In this document: one piece after another, positions 7,972-17,228 of the stretch
How the letters are laid out: every line of letters begins with the position of its first letter
How positions within the stretch are numbered: position 1 is the stretch's first letter
Origin: Roseomonas sp.
Lineage (GTDB): Bacteria > Pseudomonadota > Alphaproteobacteria > Acetobacterales > Acetobacteraceae
Direction: 5' to 3'
NCBI GenBank assembly: GCA_020249265.1
Contig: JADCGA010000026.1
Span: forward strand, 40,013-104,012
Length of the DNA: 64,000 nt
Position numbers and translations under genes: made by a program
Notes under the pieces: model-generated
What the model saw: only the letters and a program-made list of their open reading frames with translations
Told to the model about the DNA's origin: nothing
Database searches by the model: none

Positions 7972-9336
7972 CTAAACCGGCAGGCTCGCCACCGCAATCA
8001 AGCCGCCTTCTGGCCGGTTCTTCAGCACCACATCGCCGCCATGCCCGCGCAGGATATTGCGCGCGATGGTAAGCCCAAGACCCGTGCCGCCAGTTTCGCG
8101 ATTGCGGCTGGCCTCCAGCCGGCGGAAGGGGGTGAATACCGCCTCAAGTTCCGCCTCAGGAATACCGGGGCCATCATCGGCGACAGTCAGGCGTACCAGG
8201 CCAGCGCCATCTTGCGCCAATACAAGACGCGCAGCCCCCCCGTAATTCAACGCATTCGCGACTAGGTTGGAGATGGCGCGTTTAAGCGCCAAGGGCCTCG
8301 CGCGAATGACCAGCTTTTCCGGCCCATCATAGCTGATCTTTTCCGCCTGATCGGGGTGCGCATCACTCGCCTCATCAGCCACCGTGCAGCACAGCGCCGC
8401 GATATCCATCTGTGTCGCGGGTTCCGTCGCAGCATCATCGCGCGCAAAGGCGAGTGTCGCGCCGATCATCGCCTCCATCTCATCCAAATCGGCGAGCATT
8501 TTGCGGCGCTGTTCATCATCTTCCATGAATTCGGCGCGCAGTTTCAGCCGCGTGATCGGCGTCCGGAGATCGTGCCCAATGGCGGCCAGCATTTGCGTGC
8601 GGTCCGCCACAAAAAGCCTGATTCGCGCGGCCATTTCATTGAAGGCGCGCGCGGCGGTTGCAACCTCGGTCGGGCCAAATTCCGGCAAGGGTGGGGCATT
8701 CACATCGCGCCCGAGCCTATTCGCCGCCTCCGCCAAAAGCCGCACCGGGCGCATGAGCCGCGCAACGGCCCAAAGGATCAGCAGTACGGCCGCCAAAGTC
8801 ATGCCGAAAAACGCGGCGAGGAAAGTATCTGAATGCCAAGGCCGCGGCGGCGGCAACGAGGCCCGGAGATTGAGCCAAGGCCCATCAGGCAGGCGGAGAG
8901 AAGCAGCAAAACCGGCTGACCCCAATTCCGCAATGCGGATTTCGCGCGGGCGCAACCTTGGCGGGCCGGAAGCCAGCAAATCCAAGCGAAACAGCCTGAG
9001 GATATGCGGCGAGACCGGCGGCGCGCCCACACGCACAATCGGCGCCAAATCCAAATCCACCGTGAGCCCTTCGGGCAGATCAAGATCAGCGATGATTTGC
9101 GCGCGCCGATCCGGCGCTGTCAGCACTGCGGCGCGCCAGGCGCCAAGGCTGCGCCCGGCGATCTCTCGTGCTTGCACAAAACGCTGCAAATCCACACGAT
9201 CCAGCGCGTGGATGGTAAGCCCCGCCGCCTGCACCAGCATGAGTGCTACAATCAGCGCAACGGCGGTGCGCCCACCCAGGCTGCCTGGCCACCAGCGTCG
9301 CCGCGGGGGTGCGGCGACAGGCGCGGCTTCAGCCAC
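7972..9336 (-). CDS. EnvZ-type sensor histidine kinase
   Basis: A 454-residue membrane kinase. TM1 lies at about residues 23-42, then a periplasmic sensor of about 125 residues, TM2 at about 173-195 and a HAMP linker. The HisKA box GHDLRTPITRLK has phospho-acceptor His255. The HATPase domain has N-box NLVANALNYG and G-boxes DDGPGIP and GTGLGLTIA. The GTG at 9336 overlaps the response regulator stop by 8 bases and has GGTGGA upstream; the earlier frame from 9360 is less likely. The periplasmic ligand is not evident. Confidence 0.92.
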   Translation of the reverse strand: MAEAAPVAAPPRRRWWPGSLGGRTAVALIVALMLVQAAGLTIHALDRVDLQRFVQAREIAGRSLGAWRAAVLTAPDRRAQIIADLDLPEGLTVDLDLAPIVRVGAPPVSPHILRLFRLDLLASGPPRLRPREIRIAELGSAGFAASLRLPDGPWLNLRASLPPPRPWHSDTFLAAFFGMTLAAVLLILWAVARLMRPVRLLAEAANRLGRDVNAPPLPEFGPTEVATAARAFNEMAARIRLFVADRTQMLAAIGHDLRTPITRLKLRAEFMEDDEQRRKMLADLDEMEAMIGATLAFARDDAATEPATQMDIAALCCTVADEASDAHPDQAEKISYDGPEKLVIRARPLALKRAISNLVANALNYGGAARLVLAQDGAGLVRLTVADDGPGIPEAELEAVFTPFRRLEASRNRETGGTGLGLTIARNILRGHGGDVVLKNRPEGGLIAVASLPV

Positions 9337-10048
9337 GATCCACCGTGGTGGCCAGCACATAGCCGCCGCCGCGCACGGTCTTGATCAGGGCGGGGTTGCG
9401 GCCATCATCTTCCAAGCGCCGCCGCAGGCGCGACACCGCGACATCAATCGCGCGATCATAAGGCCCGGCTTGCCGCCCGCGCAGCAAATCCATCAGCATG
9501 TCGCGCGTCAGCACGCGATTGGGCCGATCGAGCAGCACCAGCAGCAATTCATATTCTCCGCCAGTCAAGGGTACTTCTACCCCATCCGGGTTCAGCAGGC
9601 GGCGTCGGGAAGGTTCAAGCGTCCAGCCGGAAAAGCTGATCGCCTTGGCGGGCGGTTCCTTGGCGGCGGTGCCGTCACCAGAGGCACGGCGCAACACGGC
9701 GCGGATGCGCGCCAGCAATTCGCGCGGGTTGAAGGGCTTTGCCAAATAATCATCGGCGCCGAGTTCAAGCCCCACGATGCGGTCCGTTTCTTCCCCCATC
9801 GCTGTCAGGATCACGATCGGCACATCGGATTGGGTGCGGAGCCACCTGGCGAAATCAAGCCCGGGTTCGCCCGGCATCATGAGGTCGAGCACCACAAGAT
9901 GATAGCGCCCAAGCGGCCAAAGCCTGCGGGCTTCGCGGGCATCGCGTGCGGCACTCACACGCAAGCCCTGTTTTTCCAGGAAGCGCGAGAGCAGGTCGCG
10001 AATTTCGCGATCATCATCAACAATCAGGATATGCGGTGCGTTTTCCAT
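9329..10048 (-). CDS. OmpR-family response regulator
   Basis: A 239-residue two-component regulator. The receiver domain has the acidic pocket VDDD near residue 12, phospho-acceptor Asp55 in VVLDLMMPG and the conserved Lys in YLAKPFNPREL. The C-terminal winged-helix DNA-binding domain contains LTGGEYELLLVLLDRPNRVL and the terminal hairpin KTVRGGGYVLA. It is the first gene of a two-gene operon with the overlapping histidine kinase. The 247 bases upstream (10049-10295) must hold the promoter, but I see no clear site. Confidence 0.95.
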   Translation of the reverse strand: MENAPHILIVDDDREIRDLLSRFLEKQGLRVSAARDAREARRLWPLGRYHLVVLDLMMPGEPGLDFARWLRTQSDVPIVILTAMGEETDRIVGLELGADDYLAKPFNPRELLARIRAVLRRASGDGTAAKEPPAKAISFSGWTLEPSRRRLLNPDGVEVPLTGGEYELLLVLLDRPNRVLTRDMLMDLLRGRQAGPYDRAIDVAVSRLRRRLEDDGRNPALIKTVRGGGYVLATTVDRG

Positions 10049-10295
10049 GCCCTGTTACATTAGTGTTTCCAGGCCGCCATTCATCAGCCCATGTTGCGAA
10101 ATGTGTCTGGCGCGGTGCCGGTTGCTATTCGTTGCACTTTGGCATGCCCAATGGCTTTTGCCAGCAATATTTCCGCCCCATCATAAGGCGTATCGGATCA
10201 GGGCCTGACCTGCCCCCAAACTCACCCGGCCCTGTCTCCGCTGATGCGCCCTGGCCTTATGTGCCGGGGCGCATCGCCTTTTTGGGGCCACCATG

Positions 10296-10841
10296 TCAGA
10301 CCGGCTGCAAGGGGCGTTGCGGCCCGGCGGGCGGCAGGATGATGATGGGGGCACCCGCGCGCAGCACGCCGCCTTGCAGTACAATCGCCATGACGCCAGA
10401 CTTCCGCACCAGCCCGCCCGCTTCATCGCGCCCGAGCATCGCGGCCATCAGCCCCGGTTGGAAATGATCAAGCTGGGCGCAGGGATTGCGCAGCCCCGTG
10501 ATTTCCACCACCGCCTCAGTGCCCAGGCAAAGCCGTGTGCCAGTCCCAAGGCCCAGCAAGTCAATGCCGCGCGTGGTCACATTCTCCCCGATATCGCCGG
10601 GCTTGAGCGCGAAGCCCTGGAGGGCGAGTTCTTCGAAGATTTCGGCGTGCAGCAAATGAAGCTGGCGCAGATTGGGCTGCGAAGGATCACGCGCGACGCG
10701 GGAGCGATGCTTCACCGTGACCCCCGCATGGGCATCACCCGCAACGCCCATCCCCGTAATCAGCGTGAGGCTTTCCGCCGGTTGCTTACTGAAGCGATGC
10801 GTTCCATCACTGGCAAGCGCCTGGATATAGGCCGTGGTCAC
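10296..10841 (-). CDS. MOSC-domain protein
   Basis: A 181-residue MOSC (molybdenum cofactor sulfurase C-terminal) domain protein. Members bind sulfur on a conserved Cys and can handle sulfur or Mo cofactor chemistry. Visible landmarks are GVAGDAHAG near the N-terminus, GDIGENVTTRGIDL in the middle, ITGLRNPCAQLD with the conserved Cys, and KSGVMAIVLQGG. The GTG at 10841 overlaps the pgi stop codon (GTGA) and has GGAAGG six bases before it, so it is preferred over the TTG at 10859. Cell role unknown. Confidence 0.87.
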   Translation of the reverse strand: MTTAYIQALASDGTHRFSKQPAESLTLITGMGVAGDAHAGVTVKHRSRVARDPSQPNLRQLHLLHAEIFEELALQGFALKPGDIGENVTTRGIDLLGLGTGTRLCLGTEAVVEITGLRNPCAQLDHFQPGLMAAMLGRDEAGGLVRKSGVMAIVLQGGVLRAGAPIIILPPAGPQRPLQPV

Positions 10842-12490
10842 GCGTGGCCTTCCGGCCAAATTTCTGCGATCCGGCTGATCAGCCCGGCGGTGGAACCATC
10901 ATGCGCGCCCTGCCTTGGCTTCCCAGCATTCAGCTCCGCCGAGATGGGACCAGCCAATTGCTTGCCGAGTTCCACCCCCCATTGATCAAAGGGATTGATC
11001 CCCCATAGCGCGCCGAGTACCGCGACCTTGTGTTCATAAAGCGCCACCAATTGGCCAAGCGTATAGGCATCAAGCCGCGGCAGCAGCATCGTCACGTTCG
11101 GCCTGTCGCCAGGAAAAATCCGATGCGGCAGAAAGCGCGCAATCTCAGCCTCTGCCACGCCGGCGGCGCGCATCTCGGCGGTGACGGCGGCGGCATCCTT
11201 GCCGTTGAGGAGCGCTTCCGCCTGCGCCAGACCATTGGCGAGCAGCTTGCGGTGGCTATCCGCATACGCATGATCTGGCCGCGCGATAAGGATGAAATCC
11301 ACCGGTACGGGCGTGGTGCCCTGATGCAGCAATTGAATGAAGGAATGCTGCGCATTGGTGCCCGGCTCGCCAAACACCACAGGGCCGGAAGCGCGGTGCA
11401 ACGGCGCGCCAGAAACTGCCACGCGCTTGCCCAGGCTTTCCATTTCCAACTGCTGCAAATGCGCGGGCAAGCGCGCGAGGCGCTCATCATAAGACAGCAC
11501 AGCGCGGCTTGGATAACCAAGCCCATTCACATGCCAGGCTTCCACCAACGCCAGCAGTACTGGAAGGTTTTGCGGGAGTGGCGCGTCGCAGAAATGTTGA
11601 TCCATCACGCGCGCGCCGGCGAGGAGCCGCGCGAAAGCATCCCAGCCAAGGGTCAGCGCCAGCGAAAGCCCAATCGCACTCCAAAGCGAAAACCGCCCGC
11701 CCACCCAATCGCGAAAGCCAAAGACGCGCTCAGGCGCGATGCCAAAGGCGCTGGTCGCGGCAAGATTGGTGGAAAGCGCCGCCATATGCTGCGCGGCGCC
11801 GGCTTCACCCACAGCTTCGCGCAACCAATCACGCGCCAGCGCGGCATTCGCCATGGTTTCTTGCGTGGTGAAGGTTTTGGACGCCACCAGCACCAGCGTG
11901 CGCGCCGGATCAAGCTTGGCCTGCATCTCTGCCCAGGCATGGCCATCCACATTCGCCAAAAAATGCCCGCGCAGCGGTGATCCATTGGTCCAAAGCGCAC
12001 GCGCGACCATGGCCGGGCCAAGATCTGACCCACCAATGCCGATATTGAGCACATCGGTAAAGCGCTGACCCGTGGGTGTAAGGATGCGCCCTTCATGCAC
12101 CGCACGGGTGAATTCTTCCATGCGCGCGCGCACCGCAAGCATTTCGGGCATGATATCCTCAGTGCCCGCACGGAAATCATCACCCGGTTCAGCGCGCAGT
12201 GCCATATGCAGCGCCGCGCGCCCTTCCGTGGCATTTACCGCAGCACCTGCAAAAAGCCGCGCGCGGAAGCCGGCGACATCAGATGCTTCGGCAAGTGCTA
12301 GTAGCGCCTTCAGCACCGCATCCGAAATCGCGGTTTTGGAGAAATCGAGCAGCACATCGCCAGCCTGGCGCGAAAACCGTGCGAAGCGATCAGGATCAGC
12401 GGCGAAAAGCGGGCGAATAGCCGCTGCACCCGGCCTTTCGGCCAATTCCATCAGCGCCGCCCAGGCGGCTTCGCGCGCATTCTCTTCCAT
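10838..12490 (-). CDS. pgi: Glucose-6-phosphate isomerase
   Basis: Interconverts glucose-6-phosphate and fructose-6-phosphate in the cytoplasm. The 550-residue length is normal. The substrate-binding segment GIGGSDLGPAMVARAL, the phosphate-binding SKTFTTQETMANA, the VGGRFSLWSAIGL signature with GEPGTNAQHSFIQLLHQG, and the catalytic-Lys region INPFDQWGVELGKQL are all present. It starts 53 bases after the MFS gene and overlaps the MOSC gene at its end, so it is probably part of the same long minus-strand transcription unit. Confidence 0.97.
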   Translation of the reverse strand: MEENAREAAWAALMELAERPGAAAIRPLFAADPDRFARFSRQAGDVLLDFSKTAISDAVLKALLALAEASDVAGFRARLFAGAAVNATEGRAALHMALRAEPGDDFRAGTEDIMPEMLAVRARMEEFTRAVHEGRILTPTGQRFTDVLNIGIGGSDLGPAMVARALWTNGSPLRGHFLANVDGHAWAEMQAKLDPARTLVLVASKTFTTQETMANAALARDWLREAVGEAGAAQHMAALSTNLAATSAFGIAPERVFGFRDWVGGRFSLWSAIGLSLALTLGWDAFARLLAGARVMDQHFCDAPLPQNLPVLLALVEAWHVNGLGYPSRAVLSYDERLARLPAHLQQLEMESLGKRVAVSGAPLHRASGPVVFGEPGTNAQHSFIQLLHQGTTPVPVDFILIARPDHAYADSHRKLLANGLAQAEALLNGKDAAAVTAEMRAAGVAEAEIARFLPHRIFPGDRPNVTMLLPRLDAYTLGQLVALYEHKVAVLGALWGINPFDQWGVELGKQLAGPISAELNAGKPRQGAHDGSTAGLISRIAEIWPEGHA

Positions 12491-12543
12491 GGAGGAGTTC
12501 TGCCATGCCTCCGGGGCGAGACTATGGCAGAAGGGCGGATGAT

Positions 12544-13821
12544 TTAGCCATGGCGGACCACGCGCAAGGGCGCCAGGATGGCTGCGCCAAGCGCGAGGAA
12601 GGCAATGACCGTGGCAAGGCCCCAGGCCTGACTGCCGCTCATTGCCGTTACCATGGCCACCGCCGCGGGGCCGAGAAATCCGGTGGCGCGCCCGGAAAGT
12701 GCGAAAAGCCCAAAATGTGCCGCCACCTCATCGGGTGGGGCCATTTGGGCCATCAACGTGCGCGATGCCGCCTGGGCGGGGCCCATGAAAAGCCCAAGCG
12801 CCATGGCCAGGATCCAGAACATTGTCTTGTCATTGCTAAGCAGCAGAAAACTGCCCAGTACAATCATGGCGCCGAGTGCGATCATCACCGTTGGCTTGGC
12901 GCCGAGCCGATCCTCGATCAGGCCAAAGCCGGCCGCGCCCAGACCTGCCGTAACATTCATGGCAATGCCAAAATACAGAATTTCCTGAATGGTCATGCCA
13001 TGCACGCCGGCAGCATAAATCGCGCCGAAAGCAAAAAGCGTATTCAGCCCATCCGTGTAAAACAGCCGCGCAATCAGAAACCGCGCCATGGCAGGGCGGC
13101 GCGGCAGGCCGCGCAGCAGATTGCCCATTTCATGCAAGCCGGCCGCGAGCGCATCGCCGAGCCTGGGCCGCGCGCCCTTCGGGTCAGGCAAAGCGATCAA
13201 GACCGGCCAGCCGAATATCAATATCCAGACCGCAACCAAGACCGCCGAGGCGCGCACATGTTCCGCCGCGCCACGATCAAGCCCAAAGGGCGAAGGATCG
13301 GGCTGGATGAACAACACCAGCGCCAGCAGCAGGCAGGCGAGCCCGCCCGCATAGCCAAGCCCCCAAGCCAGGCCCGAAAGCCGGCCCATCCTGTTTTCCG
13401 GCACCAGGCCCGGCAGCATGGCGTTGTAGAACACGGTGCCCAATTCGAAGGCGACGGTCGCGATGCCAATGCAGATCAGCGCGTAAAGCGCATCGGTGGG
13501 GTCGGGCCGCGCGAACCAGATCAACGCCGTGAAAATCGCGGTGGCCAGCGTACAAAGCGTCAGCATCGCGCGCCGGCGCCGCCCCTGATCGGCAATGGCC
13601 CCAAGGAGGGGCGAGAGCAGCGCAATGGCGAAGGCCGCCAGCGTTTGCATCCAACCCCATTGCGACTGACCCGACACGGGGTCATGCGCGATGCCCTGCG
13701 TGAAATAGGCCGCGATGACGAAGGTGGAAACCACCGTCGGAAAGCCGCTATTCGCCCAATCATAAAGGGCCCAAGCGATTGCCTTGCCCTTACTGTAGGT
13801 CTTGGGCAGGGCCTGAGACAT
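12544..13821 (-). CDS. MFS transporter of the UMF1/Atg22-like type
   Basis: A 425-residue inner-membrane protein. The start MSQALPKTYSKGKAIAWALY is chosen at the ATG 13821, just 4 bases after the ilvN stop. The N-terminal WALYDWANSGFPTVV motif and the loop LLGAIADQGRRRRAM are characteristic of the UMF1 (unidentified major facilitator) group related to yeast Atg22, an amino acid exporter. Its position directly behind ilvBN might hint at amino acid export, but this is only context. Confidence 0.88.
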   Translation of the reverse strand: MSQALPKTYSKGKAIAWALYDWANSGFPTVVSTFVIAAYFTQGIAHDPVSGQSQWGWMQTLAAFAIALLSPLLGAIADQGRRRRAMLTLCTLATAIFTALIWFARPDPTDALYALICIGIATVAFELGTVFYNAMLPGLVPENRMGRLSGLAWGLGYAGGLACLLLALVLFIQPDPSPFGLDRGAAEHVRASAVLVAVWILIFGWPVLIALPDPKGARPRLGDALAAGLHEMGNLLRGLPRRPAMARFLIARLFYTDGLNTLFAFGAIYAAGVHGMTIQEILYFGIAMNVTAGLGAAGFGLIEDRLGAKPTVMIALGAMIVLGSFLLLSNDKTMFWILAMALGLFMGPAQAASRTLMAQMAPPDEVAAHFGLFALSGRATGFLGPAAVAMVTAMSGSQAWGLATVIAFLALGAAILAPLRVVRHG

Positions 13822-13825
13822 TTGC

Positions 13826-14347
13826 CTAATCCATGATGCCCCTGGGCCCACGCGCAATGGCAACGGCGCCGGTGCGCGAGACTTCCACAAGCCCGATTGG
13901 GCGCATCAAGGCTAGGAAGGCATCAATCTTGTCACCATTGCCGGTCATCTCCAGCACGAAGCTTTCCGTGGTGGCATCCACCACGCGTGCGCGGAAGGCA
14001 TCGGCCAGGCGCAGCACTTCCATGCGGTTGTCACCGCGCCCGGCAACCTTGATCAGCGCCAATTCGCGCGTCAGATGCGGGCCTTCGATGGTGAGATCAG
14101 AGACCTTATGCACCGGCACCAGCCGATCAAGCTGCGCCTTGATCTGTTCAATCACCATATCCGTGCCGCTGGTGACAACCGTGATGCGCGAAATCCGCCC
14201 GGTTTCATCCACCGGTGCCACCGTCAGACTATCAATATTATAGCCACGGCCAGAAAACAGGCCGATGACGCGCGCAAGTACGCCCGCTTCGTTTTCGACC
14301 AACACGGCAATAGTTGCGGCGCGTTGGCCGATTTTCAGATCAGACAT
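13826..14347 (-). CDS. ilvN: Acetolactate synthase small (regulatory) subunit
   Basis: A 173-residue regulatory subunit of acetohydroxyacid synthase, which carries valine feedback inhibition in branched-chain amino acid synthesis. The N-terminal ACT domain is clear (IAVLVENEAGVLARVIGLFSG then GYNIDSLTVAPVD), followed by the C-terminal ALS_ss domain with RELALIKVAG and FVLEMTGNGDKIDAF. It follows ilvB by 11 bases and precedes the UMF1-like carrier. Confidence 0.96.
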   Translation of the reverse strand: MSDLKIGQRAATIAVLVENEAGVLARVIGLFSGRGYNIDSLTVAPVDETGRISRITVVTSGTDMVIEQIKAQLDRLVPVHKVSDLTIEGPHLTRELALIKVAGRGDNRMEVLRLADAFRARVVDATTESFVLEMTGNGDKIDAFLALMRPIGLVEVSRTGAVAIARGPRGIMD

Positions 14348-14358
14348 TGCTCGCTTCC

Positions 14359-16158
14359 TCAGACCAGGACCATGCCTTCATCGGTAACGCCGGCGACGCC
14401 ACCTTCCTGGCCCGGGCCAAGGATCATTTCATTATGCGCGGCACCTGATGGGATCATGGGGAAGCAGTTTTCATCCTTCGCCACACAGATATCCGCGATC
14501 ACGGGCTTGTCTATCGCGATCATTTCACGGATCACACGATCAAGATCATCAATCCCTTCTGCGCGCATGCCAACCCCGTGGAAGCTTTCGGCAAGCTTCA
14601 CAAAATCCGGCAGGGCGGCGGAATAGCTTTCCGAATAGCGCCCGCCATGCAGCAATTCCTGCCATTGGCGCACCATGCCCATATATTCATTGTTCAGAAT
14701 GAAAACCTTCACCGGCAGGCGATATTGCGCGAGCGTGGCCATTTCCTGAATATTCATCAGGATCGAAGCCTCACCGGCGATATCAATCACCAGCGCATCC
14801 GGATGCGCGATTTGCACACCCATTGCCGCGGGCAGCCCATAGCCCATGGTGCCAAGCCCGCCCGAGGTCATCCAGCGATTGGGCTTGTCAAAGCCGAAAT
14901 ACTGCGCCGCCCACATCTGGTGCTGACCAACTTCGGTGGTGATGAAGGTCTCCCGCCCCAATTCGCGGGTGATGTCATAAAGCCGCTTCACCGCATGCTG
15001 CGGCTTGATGATCTTGCCTTCCTGCCGATACTGCAAGCAATCCGTGCTACGCCACGCATCAATCTGGCGCCACCAGGCGGCAATGGCGCCCTTATCCTGC
15101 GGCGCTTCATCGGCCTTCCAGGCTTCAATCATGGCGGCGAGCACGGCGCCCGCATCGCCCACAATCGGTACATCCACCGCGACATTCTTGTTGATGGAGG
15201 ATGGATCAATATCCGCGTGGATTTTCTTCGACTTCGGTGAAAAGGCATTGAGCCGCCCCGTCACACGGTCATCAAACCGCGCGCCGATATTGAACATGAC
15301 ATCGCAGCCATGCATCGCAAGATTGGCTTCATAAGTGCCGTGCATGCCAAGCATGCCAAGGAATTGCGGGTCTTCCGCCGGATAGGCGCCAAGCCCCATC
15401 AGCGTATTGGTGCAGGGCATGCCCGTCATGCGCACGAATTCGCGGAGCAAGCGTGATGCTTCCGGCCCGGCATTGATCACGCCGCCGCCGGCATAGACAA
15501 TCGGGCGATGCGCGCGCTTCAAGAGCCGCACCGCATCGCGGATGGCCTTGGCATCGGGTTCCGTGCGCGGGCGATAGGAACGATGGCTTTGCGTGGTCGC
15601 TTCCTGATAGGGCGCCTTGTTGATCAAAATGTCTTTCGGTAGATCAACAACTACCGGGCCGGGGCGGCCGGATTTCGCGACGTAGAAGGCTTCGTGCATC
15701 ACGCGGGCGAGGTCTTCGGATTTCTTGACCAGATAATTATGCTTGGTCGCCGGGCGCGTGATGCCGGTGGTATCGGCTTCCTGGAAGGCGTCATTGCCGA
15801 TCAAATGCGTCGGCACCTGGCCGGTGAGGCAGATCACGGGGATGGAATCCATCAGCGCATCAACCAAGCCCGTCACGGCATTGGTAGCGCCGGGGCCGGA
15901 GGTGACCAGCACCACGCCCACCTTTCCGGTGGAACGCGCATAGCCTTCCGCCGCATGGACCGCCGCCTGTTCATGGCGCACCAGAATGTGGCGAATGGCG
16001 TTTTGCTGAAAAATCGCGTCATAGATCGGCAGCACCGCGCCGCCGGGGTAGCCGAAAATCACCTCCACGCCGTTATCCTTCAGCGCGCGCAATACGACCT
16101 CGGCACCCGACATGGTCAGGGCGTCAGAGGCGGGCGGGGCTTGGGTAGCGGCAGACAT
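14359..16158 (-). CDS. ilvB: Acetolactate synthase large (catalytic) subunit
   Basis: The ThDP-dependent catalytic subunit, 599 residues, making 2-acetolactate or 2-acetohydroxybutyrate for Val, Leu and Ile. The N-terminal domain has IFGYPGGAVLPIYDA and the catalytic Glu in LVRHEQAAVHAAEGYAR. The central FAD-binding domain is present, and the C-terminal domain has the ThDP/Mg motif beginning DIAGEASILMN with NNEYMGMVRQW. It forms one operon with ilvN. A hairpin in the 84-base leader between miaA and this gene could act as an attenuator or terminator. Confidence 0.97.
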   Translation of the reverse strand: MSAATQAPPASDALTMSGAEVVLRALKDNGVEVIFGYPGGAVLPIYDAIFQQNAIRHILVRHEQAAVHAAEGYARSTGKVGVVLVTSGPGATNAVTGLVDALMDSIPVICLTGQVPTHLIGNDAFQEADTTGITRPATKHNYLVKKSEDLARVMHEAFYVAKSGRPGPVVVDLPKDILINKAPYQEATTQSHRSYRPRTEPDAKAIRDAVRLLKRAHRPIVYAGGGVINAGPEASRLLREFVRMTGMPCTNTLMGLGAYPAEDPQFLGMLGMHGTYEANLAMHGCDVMFNIGARFDDRVTGRLNAFSPKSKKIHADIDPSSINKNVAVDVPIVGDAGAVLAAMIEAWKADEAPQDKGAIAAWWRQIDAWRSTDCLQYRQEGKIIKPQHAVKRLYDITRELGRETFITTEVGQHQMWAAQYFGFDKPNRWMTSGGLGTMGYGLPAAMGVQIAHPDALVIDIAGEASILMNIQEMATLAQYRLPVKVFILNNEYMGMVRQWQELLHGGRYSESYSAALPDFVKLAESFHGVGMRAEGIDDLDRVIREMIAIDKPVIADICVAKDENCFPMIPSGAAHNEMILGPGQEGGVAGVTDEGMVLV

Positions 16159-16183
16159 GGGTGACTTCCTTCGTGAAAAGACA

Positions 16184-16207
16184 CCGGCCCCAAAGGTTCA
16201 GGGCCGG
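16184..16207 (-). promoter_or_regulatory. Hairpin in the ilvB leader, possible attenuator or terminator
   Basis: Between the miaA stop and the ilvB start the minus strand can fold a 7-bp stem, CCGGCCC/GGGCCGG, with a 10-base loop. It is followed by TGTCTTTTC. It could end miaA transcripts or tune ilvB expression. I see no convincing short leader peptide rich in Leu, Val or Ile codons, so classical ribosome-mediated attenuation is not shown. Confidence 0.35.
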
Positions 16208-16242
16208 AGAGGAGGGGCTGTTAGACCCTCGGGTAAGGGGCG

Positions 16243-17208
16243 TCAACGGACAAAATCAAGAAATGCGAAAAACTTGGCCGATTCACTTTCCGAAAATTGC
16301 GCCAAAGCTTCAAATCGCGCATTTATGATATAGGTTCGCTCGGGCAAGGCCAATTCGTGATGGCGCAACCAGGTCGCCTGCCGCTTGGTGTATTGCCCGG
16401 TCGCCAGGATGGCGCGCGCTGAAGCCTCCTCAGCCGTTATCCGCCCGGCCAGCATGGCGGAGAGTTCCGGCACGCCATGGGCGCGCATGGCGGGCAAGGC
16501 GGGGTCAAGCCCTTGGGCCAGCAGCGCCCGCACTTCTTCGACCGCGCCTTCCGCCATCATGGCCGCCCAGCGCTTGGCGATGGCCGCGCGCAGCCTATCG
16601 CGCGGCGGATCGAGCAGGATGGCGGCAAAGCGCCAGGGCGCGGGGGCGGCGCCGGCTTCGGCCTGCCAAGCCGCGATGCCCCGCCCCGTGCCGCGCCAGA
16701 CCTCATAAGCGCGGGCGATGCGCTGGCTGTCGCTCGGGCGAAGCCGCGCCGCCGAGGCCGGGTCAACCGCCGCCAGCCGGGCATGTAGCGCCGCCGGGCC
16801 TTCCTCGGCCAAAAGGCGGCGGGCTTCTTCGCGGGCTGGCGCGGGGGTAGGCGGAATGGCGGCCAGGCCCTGGGTGAGCGCCGCGCAATACATGCCTGTG
16901 CCGCCGCAAATGATGGGGAGCCGCCCCGCCGCGCGGACTTCCTCCATGGCCTTGAGGGCGGCATCGCGCCACCAGGCGACCGAGGCGGCCTCAGCCGCCG
17001 GGCGCACACCGTAAAGCAAATGCGGCGCGCGGGATTCATCCGCCGCGCTTGGGCGCGCGGTGATGATGTGAAGCTCTCGGTAAAGCTGCATGCTATCGGC
17101 GTTGATGATGGCGCCGCCGAAACGCTCCGCAATCTCCAACGCGAGCGCGGATTTGCCCGAAGCGGTGGGGCCAACCACGAATAATGCGGGAGGTTGAATC
17201 TCGTTCAT
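16243..17208 (-). CDS. miaA: tRNA dimethylallyltransferase
   Basis: Adds the dimethylallyl group to A37 of tRNAs reading UNN codons. The 321-residue protein has the P-loop VVGPTASGKSALALEIA (about 11-27), the catalytic region NADSMQLYRELHIITARP, and CGGTGMYCAALTQGL. A C-terminal ATGQYTKRQATWLRHH motif contacts tRNA. It is divergent from serB, with only 20 bases between the start codons, so the two promoters must overlap the opposite genes. Confidence 0.96.
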   Translation of the reverse strand: MNEIQPPALFVVGPTASGKSALALEIAERFGGAIINADSMQLYRELHIITARPSAADESRAPHLLYGVRPAAEAASVAWWRDAALKAMEEVRAAGRLPIICGGTGMYCAALTQGLAAIPPTPAPAREEARRLLAEEGPAALHARLAAVDPASAARLRPSDSQRIARAYEVWRGTGRGIAAWQAEAGAAPAPWRFAAILLDPPRDRLRAAIAKRWAAMMAEGAVEEVRALLAQGLDPALPAMRAHGVPELSAMLAGRITAEEASARAILATGQYTKRQATWLRHHELALPERTYIINARFEALAQFSESESAKFFAFLDFVR

Positions 17209-17228
17209 GGCGCAGGCATAGGCCGGAT

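Noticed and set aside
8384..10063. 559-residue open frame on the plus strand
   Set aside because: It lies opposite the histidine kinase and response regulator genes, whose motifs are intact. The translation is low in hydrophobic residues and Arg/Ser/Ala-rich, as expected for an antisense shadow in GC-rich DNA.
12505..13836. 443-residue open frame on the plus strand
   Set aside because: Antisense to the UMF1-like MFS gene; extreme Arg, Gln and His content with no motif.
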